DNA from: Actinomycetes bacterium | Lineage (GTDB): Bacteria > Actinomycetota > Actinomycetes > Actinomycetales > Dermatophilaceae | Assembly (NCBI GenBank): GCA_029778715.1 | Contig: JAKOPT010000027.1 | Location: forward strand, 20,223-84,222 | Reading direction: 5' to 3' | Length of the DNA: 64,000 nucleotides | In this document: one piece after another, positions 51,065-60,693 of the stretch | Numbering within the stretch: the stretch's first letter is position 1 | Layout: every line of letters starts with the position of its first letter | Program-made: the position numbers and the translations under genes | Notes under the pieces: generated by a model | Databases searched by the model: none | What the model saw: only the letters and a program-made list of their open reading frames with translations | What the model was told of the DNA's origin: nothing

Positions 51065-53359
51065 TCACGTGAGTCGCTGGACGTCCTCGCCGTACTTGGT
51101 CTCCAACTCGGCGATGCGGGCCTCCAGGGCCGCGATCTTCACCTCGCGCCGGTCGGGCACCATGATGATCGGCAGTTGCTTGAGCGGAGCGGTCACCCGC
51201 TTGGGTCCGTCGATGGTGAACTCGGTTGCGGTGATCTCTTCGACATCACCCCAGGAGCCGTAGTAGAGCAACTCCGCCGGAGGCTCCGGCGTGACGAACT
51301 CGGCGCAGAACTCCTCGAACGGCTTGCCGCGCTGCAACCGGGCCTGGCGGGCCGCCTGCCGGGCCGCCGTGGTGCCCTCCACATCGAGGCGGAAGGTGGC
51401 CGGGTCGTAGACGACCGCGAAGATGTCCTCGGCCACCTTCTGGCTGATCCGGCCCAGTTCGGCATCCCGGACCACCGCGACGGGGTCGCGCTCCAACGGG
51501 TCCCCGTAGCCGCCGCCGGCACCCTGGGAGATCATGTACAACTCGCCGTCCTTGGCGATGTCGAACTGCAACCCCATGTGGGCGGTCAGGTACTTCCCGT
51601 CCTCGAAGGGTCGCTCGTTCATGACCTTCTCGATGGACAGGTCGAACTTGCTGTTGTCGCGGCGGATGTGCTCGTAGACATTGGTGCCCTTGACCATGGC
51701 GAGGGGGTAGGCGCCACAGCCGTACCCGCCGTACATGCCGTAGATGGAGGAGAACTTCGCGCCGGAGGTGACCGTCATGAAGCCCCACTGCGGGGTGCCC
51801 TCGGCGGCCACGATCATCTCGTAGCCCATGCCACCGGTGAACTTCCCGAAGCCCATGTTGTCGCGCACGAGCCGCTTGGAGACCAGTTGCATGAAGGGCA
51901 CTTCCTCCTCCATGACCTCCTGCTCGGCGGTGTCGGCCATCGCGCAGAAGAGCGGCGAGACCGCGTCCTCACCGTCTTTGAACGGCTTGGCCCCACCGGG
52001 CATCCCGTTGAGGTCGGCGCAGAGGTTGCCCACCATGTCACCGTGCTGGGTGATGCCACCCCAGAGGAAGGTGTTGATCTGGTTGAACCAGTTCGCGACC
52101 ACGTTGGAGTACTTGTGCGGCGTCGAGAACGACATCCGCGAGTACATCGCCTGCATTGCCGAGAACCCTCGGAAACTCGCCTGCAGCGACTGACCCATCG
52201 GTGCGTCGTAGGAGGCATCGGCCCAGGTGCCCTCGTCGGAGATGATCTCGATGCAACTCATCGCACTCGTGCAACGCGGCAGGTCGGGCCACCAGAAGGC
52301 CAGGATGGCCTGCATGAACATCGACTTCACCGAACACAACGGGGAGTTGATGGCCCGGTTGAGGATCTCCGGGCCGGTGCCGCGCAGGTCGATGGTCATG
52401 TGGTCGCCCTTGACGGTGATCTTGCAGGCGAACTTGATGAGGATGTTCTCCTTGAGGGTGGAGTCCATGAACTGGTCCATCCGGTAGGTTCCGTCCGGCA
52501 ACTCCGAAATCCGGCGCCGCACCTCGACGTCGACGTCCTCGACCGTGGTCCGCAAGGCACCGACGAAGGTGTCGACGCCAACCTCGTCGATGACCTTGTC
52601 GATGCGCTCCATGATCTTGCGCACCGCAGTGATCTTGACCTTGAGGTCGGCCAACTGGAGTTTGGGGTCCCGCACCGAGTGCTGCAAGAAGGTGAGCAGG
52701 TCCCGGCGCAGGTGGCCGCGTTCGACGATTTTGAACGGGCTCATCCGCAGCCCGTCGTCGAACGGCGTCTCCGAGCCCGACGGCATACCGCCTGGTTCGC
52801 ACGCCCCGTTTTCGCCCTCGTGGATCGTGGCGGCCACCCAGGCGATGACCTGGCCGTCGCGGATGATCGGCATGATCATCGACTGGTCGGTGTTGTGGAT
52901 GTTGCCGAAGCGGGCGTCGTTGTGGATGAACCCGTCGCCCTCATGGATGCCGACGGTCGGCTCGTCCTTCCAGTACTTCATGATGTAGCGGATCGGGTGG
53001 TGAAGGATTGCGCTGAAGGCGATCACGCCATGGCAGGACAGGTAGGCCACGTCTCCGGCGGCGGTGTAGATGGCCGTGGTCAGGTCGCCCCACTTGGCCC
53101 CGGGCGCGGCGCCCTGGGCCTCGCACATCTCGTAGCCCTCGTCGAGAGCGCCGGCGATGCGCTTGCGGATTCGCTCCACCTGGAGCCGGTCCACCCCGGC
53201 GGCCAGGACGATCTCCTCGTGATCCGAGCGCGCCGAGATGGCGTGGTCACGCATGATCTCCGGGTCGGGGCCGAGGAAGAGGGTGGTTTCGTCCATGAAC
53301 TTGTCGACCCACTCCTGCTCCTGAGCAGTGAGGGCGCGGGTCTCGTCGATGGCAGTCAT
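51065..53359 (-). CDS. hydantoinase B/oxoprolinase-type subunit of an acetone/acetophenone carboxylase-like enzyme
   Basis: ATIHEGENGACEPGGMPSGSETPFDDGLRMSPFKIVERG, KFTGGMGYEMIVAAEG, ISQGAGGGYGDPLERDP. Confidence 0.85.
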   Translation of the reverse strand: MTAIDETRALTAQEQEWVDKFMDETTLFLGPDPEIMRDHAISARSDHEEIVLAAGVDRLQVERIRKRIAGALDEGYEMCEAQGAAPGAKWGDLTTAIYTAAGDVAYLSCHGVIAFSAILHHPIRYIMKYWKDEPTVGIHEGDGFIHNDARFGNIHNTDQSMIMPIIRDGQVIAWVAATIHEGENGACEPGGMPSGSETPFDDGLRMSPFKIVERGHLRRDLLTFLQHSVRDPKLQLADLKVKITAVRKIMERIDKVIDEVGVDTFVGALRTTVEDVDVEVRRRISELPDGTYRMDQFMDSTLKENILIKFACKITVKGDHMTIDLRGTGPEILNRAINSPLCSVKSMFMQAILAFWWPDLPRCTSAMSCIEIISDEGTWADASYDAPMGQSLQASFRGFSAMQAMYSRMSFSTPHKYSNVVANWFNQINTFLWGGITQHGDMVGNLCADLNGMPGGAKPFKDGEDAVSPLFCAMADTAEQEVMEEEVPFMQLVSKRLVRDNMGFGKFTGGMGYEMIVAAEGTPQWGFMTVTSGAKFSSIYGMYGGYGCGAYPLAMVKGTNVYEHIRRDNSKFDLSIEKVMNERPFEDGKYLTAHMGLQFDIAKDGELYMISQGAGGGYGDPLERDPVAVVRDAELGRISQKVAEDIFAVVYDPATFRLDVEGTTAARQAARQARLQRGKPFEEFCAEFVTPEPPAELLYYGSWGDVEEITATEFTIDGPKRVTAPLKQLPIIMVPDRREVKIAALEARIAELETKYGEDVQRLT

Positions 53360-53402
53360 GTCGGTTCTCTCCTTTGAGAATTGGGTATGCCGCGTGGTCC
53401 GG

Positions 53403-55532
53403 TCAGTCCTGCAGGAACCAGACGGCACCCTGCGACGTCGGCTCGAGGCGCCAGCCCGGCTCGACCAGGAAGGTGGTGTTTTCGGTGGTGACGATGGCCG
53501 GGCCGGGGATGACGGCGTCGACGGTGAGGGCGTGGTGGTCGTACACCGGGGTGAGCAGCGGGGCGTCGTGGCCGATGAAGTGCACCTTGCGCTCGCTGAC
53601 CTGGGCCGGGGTATGCCGTTCCCCGCCCCCGTCGAGGGAGTCGAAGTTCACGACGTCCCCTTCGACATACGAGGCGACGCGGATGGTGTTGCACCGGATG
53701 CCGGCCTCGGGGGCCGCGCTGCTCGCCCCGAACCGGTGGCTGTAGACGTCGCCGAAGGTCTTGATCATCGCGAGCACGTCGCCCACCCCGGACATCCGGG
53801 TGAGGTCCTCCAGGGCCACGGCCTGGGTGAGGAGCTGGTTGCCGTAGCGCATGTCCAGTTCGAGGCGGTACTTGACGTCGGCCGGGTCGAATCCCTGCCG
53901 GACCAGGTCCTCACGACCCCGGGCCTCGAGGTCCTCGACGACGGCGTTGAACTCGTCGTAGCGGTCGTAGAGCGAACGGGTCGTGGCGTTGTACATGGTG
54001 ACGTGGACGCCGCGCTCGTGGAAGTGGAGTTGGCGCATGTTGCCGGCCCCGCACGCGGAGAACACCGAGGAGTAGGGCGGGGCGAGGACTCGCTTGATGC
54101 CGGCATGCCGGGCGATGCCGCAGGCGTGGAGCGGTCCGTTCCCGCCGTAGGCCAGCATGGTGAAGTCCTCGGGGAGGTAGCCGCGCACCCGCAACTCCTT
54201 GCCGATGCCGATGGCCATCTGCTCGTCGACCCCGTCCTTGATGGCTCGCGCCACGTCGATGACGTCGAGGTCGAGGTGGTCGCACAGGTGCTCCTCGATG
54301 GCGAACCGGGAGCGCTTGGGGTTGAGCTTGATGTATCCGTTGGCGTAGTTGTCCGGGTCGAGATAACCCAGAAGCAGGTCGGCGTCGGTGACCGTGGGGC
54401 GCAGGCCGCCGCGGTCGTAGCAGGCCGGACCCGGGTTGGACCCGGCCGATTCCGGGCCGATCTTGATCGCGTTGTGGATCCGGTCGTAGGAGGCGATCGA
54501 ACCGCCACCGGCACCAAGGGTGTCCAGGTGCACCATCGGCACCGACACCAGCCAGCGGTCGATGGTCGGGAGGAAGTCGTAGTGCTTGACTCCGCCCTCG
54601 GGCACCAGCCCGATGTCGAAGGAGGTCCCGCCCATGTCGGTGGAGATGACGTGTCCCAGGCCGGTCTCGGTGGACAGGTGCTCGGCGGCACTCACCCCGG
54701 CGATGGGCCCGGAGTGGATCGTCTGCAGGGCGTCGGTGCTGTTCATCTGCGCCATCCCACCGGAGTTGTGGATGACGAGCATCGGCTTGTCGTAGCCGTA
54801 GTCCCGCAGGTTCTGGGAGAGCTGGCTGAGCGCGTGGAACATGATCTCGTGGAGGAAACCGTCGATGATCGTCGACGTGGCCCGCACGTATTCGCCCTTG
54901 CGCCCGGAGACCTGGTGACCGAGCAGCACCGGGATGGCACCGAGCTCGTGCGGCGGGAACTCGTCGAGGATGATCTCCTGGATCGCGAGTTCGTGGGCCG
55001 GGTTTTCGGTCGCGTTGACCAGGGAGACGACCAGGGCCTCGGCCCCGGCGTCGACCAGTTCACGGACGACGCTGCGGACGTCCTCGGGGTCGAGGTGCGC
55101 GACGACCTTGCCGGCCGAGTTCATCCGCTCCTTGACCGAGCGGATCAGGGTGCGGGGAACGATGGCTTCGGGGCGTTCGGCGGCCGGCAGGTTCTGCTGC
55201 ATGGAGTAGTCCAGGCCCTCGCCGTACCCCCGTCCCCGGGACAGCGGGATGGTGTCCTCGAACCCGTGGGTGACGATGGCGCCCACCTTGGGGCCCTTGC
55301 GTTCGATGAGGGCGTTGGTGCCCAAGGTGGTGGCGTAGCGGACCGAGTCCACCTCGGAGAGCACGGTGGCCCGGTCGAGGTCGGCCCGCTTGCAGGCCAG
55401 GTCGAGGGCCTCGTTGAACCCGAGAGCCAGGTTGTGGTGGGTGGTGAGGGCCTTGGCCTCGACGTACTTCTCGTCCCACACGAAGAAGCAGTCGGTGAAC
55501 GTGCCGCCGATGTCGACGGAAATGCGCTTCAT
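53403..55532 (-). CDS. hydantoinase A/oxoprolinase-type subunit of an acetone/acetophenone carboxylase-like enzyme
   Basis: MKRISVDIGGTFTDCFFVWDEKYVEAKALTTHHN, DMGGTSFDIGLV, GAGGGSIASYD, LAYGGNGPLHA. Confidence 0.88.
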   Translation of the reverse strand: MKRISVDIGGTFTDCFFVWDEKYVEAKALTTHHNLALGFNEALDLACKRADLDRATVLSEVDSVRYATTLGTNALIERKGPKVGAIVTHGFEDTIPLSRGRGYGEGLDYSMQQNLPAAERPEAIVPRTLIRSVKERMNSAGKVVAHLDPEDVRSVVRELVDAGAEALVVSLVNATENPAHELAIQEIILDEFPPHELGAIPVLLGHQVSGRKGEYVRATSTIIDGFLHEIMFHALSQLSQNLRDYGYDKPMLVIHNSGGMAQMNSTDALQTIHSGPIAGVSAAEHLSTETGLGHVISTDMGGTSFDIGLVPEGGVKHYDFLPTIDRWLVSVPMVHLDTLGAGGGSIASYDRIHNAIKIGPESAGSNPGPACYDRGGLRPTVTDADLLLGYLDPDNYANGYIKLNPKRSRFAIEEHLCDHLDLDVIDVARAIKDGVDEQMAIGIGKELRVRGYLPEDFTMLAYGGNGPLHACGIARHAGIKRVLAPPYSSVFSACGAGNMRQLHFHERGVHVTMYNATTRSLYDRYDEFNAVVEDLEARGREDLVRQGFDPADVKYRLELDMRYGNQLLTQAVALEDLTRMSGVGDVLAMIKTFGDVYSHRFGASSAAPEAGIRCNTIRVASYVEGDVVNFDSLDGGGERHTPAQVSERKVHFIGHDAPLLTPVYDHHALTVDAVIPGPAIVTTENTTFLVEPGWRLEPTSQGAVWFLQD

Positions 55533-55558
55533 GTCGATAGTCCTGTCTCGTCGCGGGG

Positions 55559-55975
55559 TCAGCGGATGTGGCCAGTGGCCTTGTGCAGGGCGGTGTACTT
55601 CTGGGCGTCCTCGCCGGGGCCATAGATGTGGGCCTGTTCCGGGTCGACTCCGCGTTCTTGCCACTGGCGCCGCAGGGCATCGACGTCGATGAGCAGGTCG
55701 ATCGTCGGGGGGTGGCCCGGGGGCAGGTACTCGGTCTCGATCTGGGTGCCGCAGCCGGGGCAGTAGTACTCGACGATCCGGCAGTAGGTCGGGTCCGGGG
55801 AGAAGGTGTACTCGTACCGGGTGGGGTCGATGATCGGCTGGTGGATCTCCCGGGGGTCACGGTCGTAGGCGAGCGTGCCCTTCTTGTAGGAGTCGTGGGC
55901 ATCGCCCATGTCGCCGTCGCACACCCGGCAGGTCCAGCGCTCGGTATCGAGGTCGATGACCAGGTACTCGGTCAT
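55559..55975 (-). CDS. acetone carboxylase gamma-type zinc-ribbon subunit
   Basis: CRVCDGDMGDAHDSYKKGTLAYDRDPREIH, EYYCPGCGTQIETEYLPPGHPP. Confidence 0.85.
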   Translation of the reverse strand: MTEYLVIDLDTERWTCRVCDGDMGDAHDSYKKGTLAYDRDPREIHQPIIDPTRYEYTFSPDPTYCRIVEYYCPGCGTQIETEYLPPGHPPTIDLLIDVDALRRQWQERGVDPEQAHIYGPGEDAQKYTALHKATGHIR

Positions 55976-56025
55976 GGGAACTCGCATCGTCGGGGTTCCT
56001 TTCTTTCTGTTCTGCGCCTGCGGCG

Positions 56026-57941
56026 TCAGTGGTTGTCGGTGAGGAGCAGGTCGCCGGAGGCGGTCACCCGGAAGTCCCAGCCGGACAGGACTCGCCCGGT
56101 GAAGAAGGGGCCTTCGACAATGGCCGGCCCGTGACCGTGCGCCCCTGGCGCCTGGTCGTCAAGGACATAGACCGGTATGCCGTCCACCTGGGTTGCCGAG
56201 GACCGCACCTGCCGCGTTCCGCTGGGGACCGCAGGTGTGGGGACGACGTCCTGATCGGTGATCAGTTCGGGATGCGGAAGTGCTGCGGTCACGGTCAGCC
56301 GCAACGACGCTTGCTCGCCGGGAGCGTCCACCGGGTCGCCCGCGGCATACGGGCGAATGGTGACGGGGGAGCCGTCCTGGTGCTCGACGGCGAGAAGCCA
56401 GTGCTGGTCACAGTCGGCCAGCACGTAGCCCTCCTGGTACATGTCGCGAGCGGCCCGGGCGAGGAGTTCGGCGCGGACCTCCTCGGCGGCCGCGGCGGTC
56501 GGCTCGGGCAACCCGACTTCGTACGTCTTCCCGATGTCGGAGAAGGAAATACCGAATGCCGAGAAGACGGCCGCCATCCGCGGGATGAGCACGGTGTGCA
56601 CCCCGGCGAGGCGGGCCGCCCCGGCGGCGCTCATCGGGCCGGCACCCCCGAAGGCGGCCAGGGTGGTGCCGTCCTCGACGAGGTCGGCGAAGGCGGCAGC
56701 GAGGGCCGCGAAGTAGGCCTGCTCCATCCGCACCAGCGCTTCCTCGAGCGAGATGCCCAGCGGTTGGGCGATGGTCGCGGTGATGACCTGGCGGGAGCGC
56801 TCGGCGTCGAGGGTGAAGGTGCCGTCGAGGTAGGTGTCGGCGTCGAGGACGCCGAGGAGGAGGTTGACGTCGGTGATCGTGGCCTCTTTGCCGCCGAAGC
56901 CGAAACAGGCCGGGCCGGGGGCGGCCCCCACCGACCGGGGTCCGACGGTGATCGCCCCGTCCTTGACGGAGATGACCGAGGAACCGCCGACTCCCGAGGA
57001 GTGGACGTTGCTCATGGGGTAGGAGATGGGGACGCCCTTGATCGTGCCGCGTTCGTCGGCGTCGATCTGACCGTCGCGGACCACTCCGACATCGGTCGTA
57101 GTGCCGCCGATGTCCATCATGAGGATGTGGTCGAGGCCGTAGGTGCGGGCGAGCGCAGCGGTTCCCTCGAGCCCGCCGCGGGGGCCGGAGGAGTAGGTCT
57201 TGAGGGCCACCGACTTGGCCACCCGTGAAGAGGCGCCGTCGTTGCGGTAGACGAGCAGCGGGTTGACGACCCGGTAGGACTTGAGGCGTCGCTCCGCCCC
57301 GTAGAGGAAGCGCTCCATCGTCGGGTGCAGGAACGAGTTGATGACGCAGGACCAGGTCCGTCGCGGGTGGTCACGGTCACCGGCGAGGTCCCAGCTGTAG
57401 ATGATCGGGATCGAACCGAGGAGGTGGCGGGGAACTTGCGCAGCAGCACCGAACGGAGCCGGTGTTCCTCCGCCTTGGTCGCGCATGCGACGACGACCCG
57501 CGCGGCGCCCTGGGTCGTCAGCCGGTTGACGAGTTGCACGACCTCGAAGTCGACGTCGGTCCCGGACTCGGGGGAGAGGTCGATGTGCGCGTGCCGATCG
57601 TCGATGAGGGCCTCGAACAGGTGCTGCTCTTCCTCGTTGCTCTGGAGGTCGTCGATGAGGTCGGGCATCGAGGTGAGGATGCCGATCATGGGGCCGCGTC
57701 GCTCCACGAGGGCGTTGGTGCCCTGGGTCGTGGAGTAGCGCACGTGCTGGGTGGCGTGGAGGAGCCTCTCGGTGTTGGCCGCGCCATACAGCGCGGTGGA
57801 GGCGTTTTCGATGCCGTCGAACAGGCACTGCGAGAGGTCGTGCGGCGTGGTGAGGGTCTTGGTGAAGGTGAACTTCCCGCCGTCCCAGACGCAGATATCG
57901 GTCAGGGTGCCACCGTTGTCGATGTTGATCAGGGTGCTCAT
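56026..57941 (-). pseudogene. second hydantoinase A-type carboxylase subunit, split by an apparent 1-nt frameshift near 57429-57432
   Basis: N-terminal part MSTLINIDNGGTLTDICVWDGGKFTFTKTLTTPHDL (57941 downward) and C-terminal part SIPIIYSWDLAGDRDHPRRTWSCVINSFLHPTMERFL... lie in different frames joined at AAG-TTC-CCC-GCC. Confidence 0.8.
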
Positions 57942-58155
57942 GCCACTTCCTTGTGTCACGGGGAATCGGGTCGTCAGGCCCGTGCGGGGCGCCGTCGTGG
58001 GGATTACTCTGGGCGCTGTCTCAGGGGGGTCCGGTGTCCCAAAGTGGGACAGTTCGCGGGCTCCCCGTGGGTTGGTTGCGGGTGGCATGCTGAAACAGCC
58101 CTTTGATGGAGACCGTCCTTGGAGGGCCCGACAGACCCTCGCTGAGGAGGTGCCC

Positions 58156-59994
58156 GTGCCGTACACCGACCGTTTGCTGCGCGTGGCCGCGGCCCGGGCC
58201 GACTTCCTCGAAAGCGGTCGCGCCGGGGCGGTGGGGGTGTCCGACGCGTTGGCAGCGTCCTGGGAACGCTCCCAGTCGGCCGGGGTCGACAGCGAGCACC
58301 CGGCCCCCGACTACACCGATGTCGACACCGGGTCACGTCTGTTGCGCTGCGCGAGTCCGGTCATGGAACGCCTCAGGGTTGACACCGCCGACATTCCGCT
58401 GGTCATCGCCTTGACCGACGCGCAGGCGCGCCTCGTGCAGCGCTTGGATTCGTCGTCAGCGGTGGGTCGCCTCCTCGACCGGGTGGCCTTCGCTCCCGGC
58501 TTCTCGTATGCCGAGACGCAAGTAGGAACCAATGGCGTGGGGACGGTGTTGGAGTCGGGTCGCCCGTTCTCCGTCGTGGGACCCGAGCACTTCAGCGAGC
58601 ACCTGCACGCCTTTGCCTGCACCGGAGCGCCGATCATCGACCCGCTGACCGGCCGGGTCGAGGGTGTGCTCGACATTTCGTCGCTCACGCAGGCGTGGAG
58701 CCCGATCATGCACACGCTGGTCAAGTCGGCCGCCGTCGACATCGGCCGCAATCTGCTCCAGGACCGCAGTCAGGCGCAACAGGCCATCTTCGAAACGTAT
58801 ATCCGTGCCGATGCCCGCTCGGGGCGGCACGCAGTGCTGGCGTTCGGCGATCGGGTTTTCATGGGCAACGCCGCTGCGCAGGCCCTGTTCTCACCGGATG
58901 AGCAGTTGACGATCCGCGAGCACGCGACGTTTGTGATGACCCGCAGGACGCAAGCGACCGACACGCTGACGCTGCCGTCGGGACGAATCGTCCACCTCCG
59001 CGGGACCCGGATCCTCGCCGGCAGCCGGACGGTGGGGATGGTCGTCGTCGCCGAGTTGCTCGCGGCGGCCCTCAGCGAGGTGATCGACCGGGTGCCCGAC
59101 ACCCATCTGCCCAATCTCGCGGTGGCATCGCCGGCGACCACCCAGATCGCCAGTGATTTGCACTTGCCCCACGCCCCCATCGCCGAGGGGCAGTCGCCGG
59201 CGTGGGTGCGCACCTGTCAGGAACTGCACGAAGCGATCGGTGCGCGCGTCCCGACGCTGGTCATGGGCGAGACCGGGTCTGGAAAGTTCACCCTCGTCGC
59301 CGAGTTGTTTCACGCGGCCTTCCCCGGAGGACGGTCGGTGTCGGTGGATGCCGAACAGCTCATGCGGCAAAGCGAGGACGATCTTGCCGCCTTCTTGTCG
59401 GCCACGGACGAACCGACCCTCTACATCGTGCGCAACATCGACCAGGCGAGCACGGAAGGGGTCGACCAGATCGAGTTGCTCGTCCGGGCGCTCGGGGAGC
59501 GGACGGAGCACTTCTCGTTTGCCGCGACTCTCTCGGATTCCAGCCTGGACTCGGATCTGCCGTTCCATTCCTTGCTCGGCCATTTCGAGGTGGCCGTGAC
59601 GGTTCCTCCGTTGCGGTGTCGCACGGAGGATCTCACCGTGATCGTGCAACGGCTCTTGCGCGAAATCGCTCCGGGACGCTCGGTGCGGATCGCCCCCGAT
59701 GCGATGCGGACGATCGTGCGGTATTCGTGGCCGCGCAACGTCAGCCAACTGCGCGAGGCGCTTCAGCATGCCCTCAACCGGAGGCCGGTCGGGGAGGTGC
59801 AGGTGAGCGATCTTCCCAGTTACTGCAACACGACCGCGCGACGCACGCTGACCACGCTGGAATCAGCCGAACGGGATGCGATCGTCGCGGCGATCCGGCA
59901 AGCCGACGGAAACCGGCAACTCGCAGCCCAGCACCTCGGCATCGCGCGTTCCAGCCTCTACCGCAAGCTCAAGGCCTACGGCATCACGATCTAG
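58156..59994 (+). CDS. AcoR/AcxR-like regulator: GAF domain, degenerate AAA, Fis-type HTH
   Basis: ETQVGTNGVGTVLESGRPFSVVGPEHFSEHLHAFACTGAPI, VMGETGSGKFTLVAELFHAAF, AIRQADGNRQLAAQHLGIARSSLYRKLKAYGI; divergent from the carboxylase operon; RBS-like GAGGAGG. Confidence 0.88.
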   Translation: MPYTDRLLRVAAARADFLESGRAGAVGVSDALAASWERSQSAGVDSEHPAPDYTDVDTGSRLLRCASPVMERLRVDTADIPLVIALTDAQARLVQRLDSSSAVGRLLDRVAFAPGFSYAETQVGTNGVGTVLESGRPFSVVGPEHFSEHLHAFACTGAPIIDPLTGRVEGVLDISSLTQAWSPIMHTLVKSAAVDIGRNLLQDRSQAQQAIFETYIRADARSGRHAVLAFGDRVFMGNAAAQALFSPDEQLTIREHATFVMTRRTQATDTLTLPSGRIVHLRGTRILAGSRTVGMVVVAELLAAALSEVIDRVPDTHLPNLAVASPATTQIASDLHLPHAPIAEGQSPAWVRTCQELHEAIGARVPTLVMGETGSGKFTLVAELFHAAFPGGRSVSVDAEQLMRQSEDDLAAFLSATDEPTLYIVRNIDQASTEGVDQIELLVRALGERTEHFSFAATLSDSSLDSDLPFHSLLGHFEVAVTVPPLRCRTEDLTVIVQRLLREIAPGRSVRIAPDAMRTIVRYSWPRNVSQLREALQHALNRRPVGEVQVSDLPSYCNTTARRTLTTLESAERDAIVAAIRQADGNRQLAAQHLGIARSSLYRKLKAYGITI

Positions 59995-60109
59995 GCGCGG
60001 GCGCAGCCGGCGGCCGGAACACAGGCAGGCCGCCGTAGATCAGCCCGATGGACGTCTTCGGGGTGGCCGCAAGGACAGGTGCCCGGCCGAGCGGTGTGCC
60101 TCGGGGGTT

Positions 60110-60390
60110 CGTTAGTGGCCGGTGTCCAGGAACCCGTCCGTCGGGTCCCGAAGGGGTTCGCAGGTGGCTGGTGGCCAGGTGGCCAGGAAACCCGTCCGCC
60201 GGGGTGCCTAGGTGGGTAGCAAGTGGCTGGTGGCCGAGGGGACGGGAAACCCGCCGGTCGGGGATCACGCGGGCGTGCAAGTGGCTGGTGGCCGAGGGGA
60301 CAGGAAACCCGCCGGTCGGGGATCACGCGGGCGTGCAAGTGGCCCGTGGCCTACGGGACAGGAAACCCGCCGGTCGAAACTTCGACGGGC
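60110..60390. repeat. degenerate tandem array, about 58-bp period, about 5 units
   Basis: gcaagtggctggtggccgaggggacgggaaacccgccggtcggggatcacgcgggcgt repeated at 60219, 60277 and 60335, with more diverged units upstream. Confidence 0.85.
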
Positions 60391-60400
60391 GGGCTTGCGG

Positions 60401-60477
60401 TGGTGGCCAGAGGCGGGGTCGAACCGCCGACCTTCCGATTTTCAGTCGGACGCTCGTACCAACTGAGCTATCTGGCC
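60401..60477 (-). tRNA. tRNA-Phe (GAA), CCA encoded
   Basis: GGCCAGATAGCTCAGTTGGTACGAGCGTCCGACTGAAAATCGGAAGGTCGGCGGTTCGACCCCGCCTCTGGCCACCA. Confidence 0.96.
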
Positions 60478-60561
60478 GTGCGCGAGGCGCGCCCCGAACG
60501 ATACCCCAGCCCGGCGGCATACCCCAAAGTGCCCGTCACCCCTTTCCCGCCGGAAGTGCCA

Positions 60562-60618
60562 AACGTCCACTTCGCACCCCAAATGTTCGGGTGCGAAGTG
60601 CCCCTTTCCCGCCGCAAG
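60562..60618. repeat. palindrome family D, copy 2
   Basis: AACGTCCACTTCGCACCCCAAATGTTCGGGTGCGAAGTGCCCCTTTCCCGCCGCAAG. Confidence 0.88.
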
Positions 60619-60693
60619 TCCCACGAGCACTTGCCGCTGCGCGCCACGCCGCCACACGTCGCAGCCCTCGACCCACGCCGGGAACACGGCAAC

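Noticed and set aside
50879-55625. 832-aa and 765-aa forward ORFs opposite the carboxylase genes
   Set aside because: Opposite strand of strongly supported HyuA/HyuB-type genes; no recognisable domains.
58156-59994. Canonical sigma-54 enhancer-binding protein
   Set aside because: No GAFTGA motif and a degenerate Walker B; only the GAF and Fis-type regions fit well.
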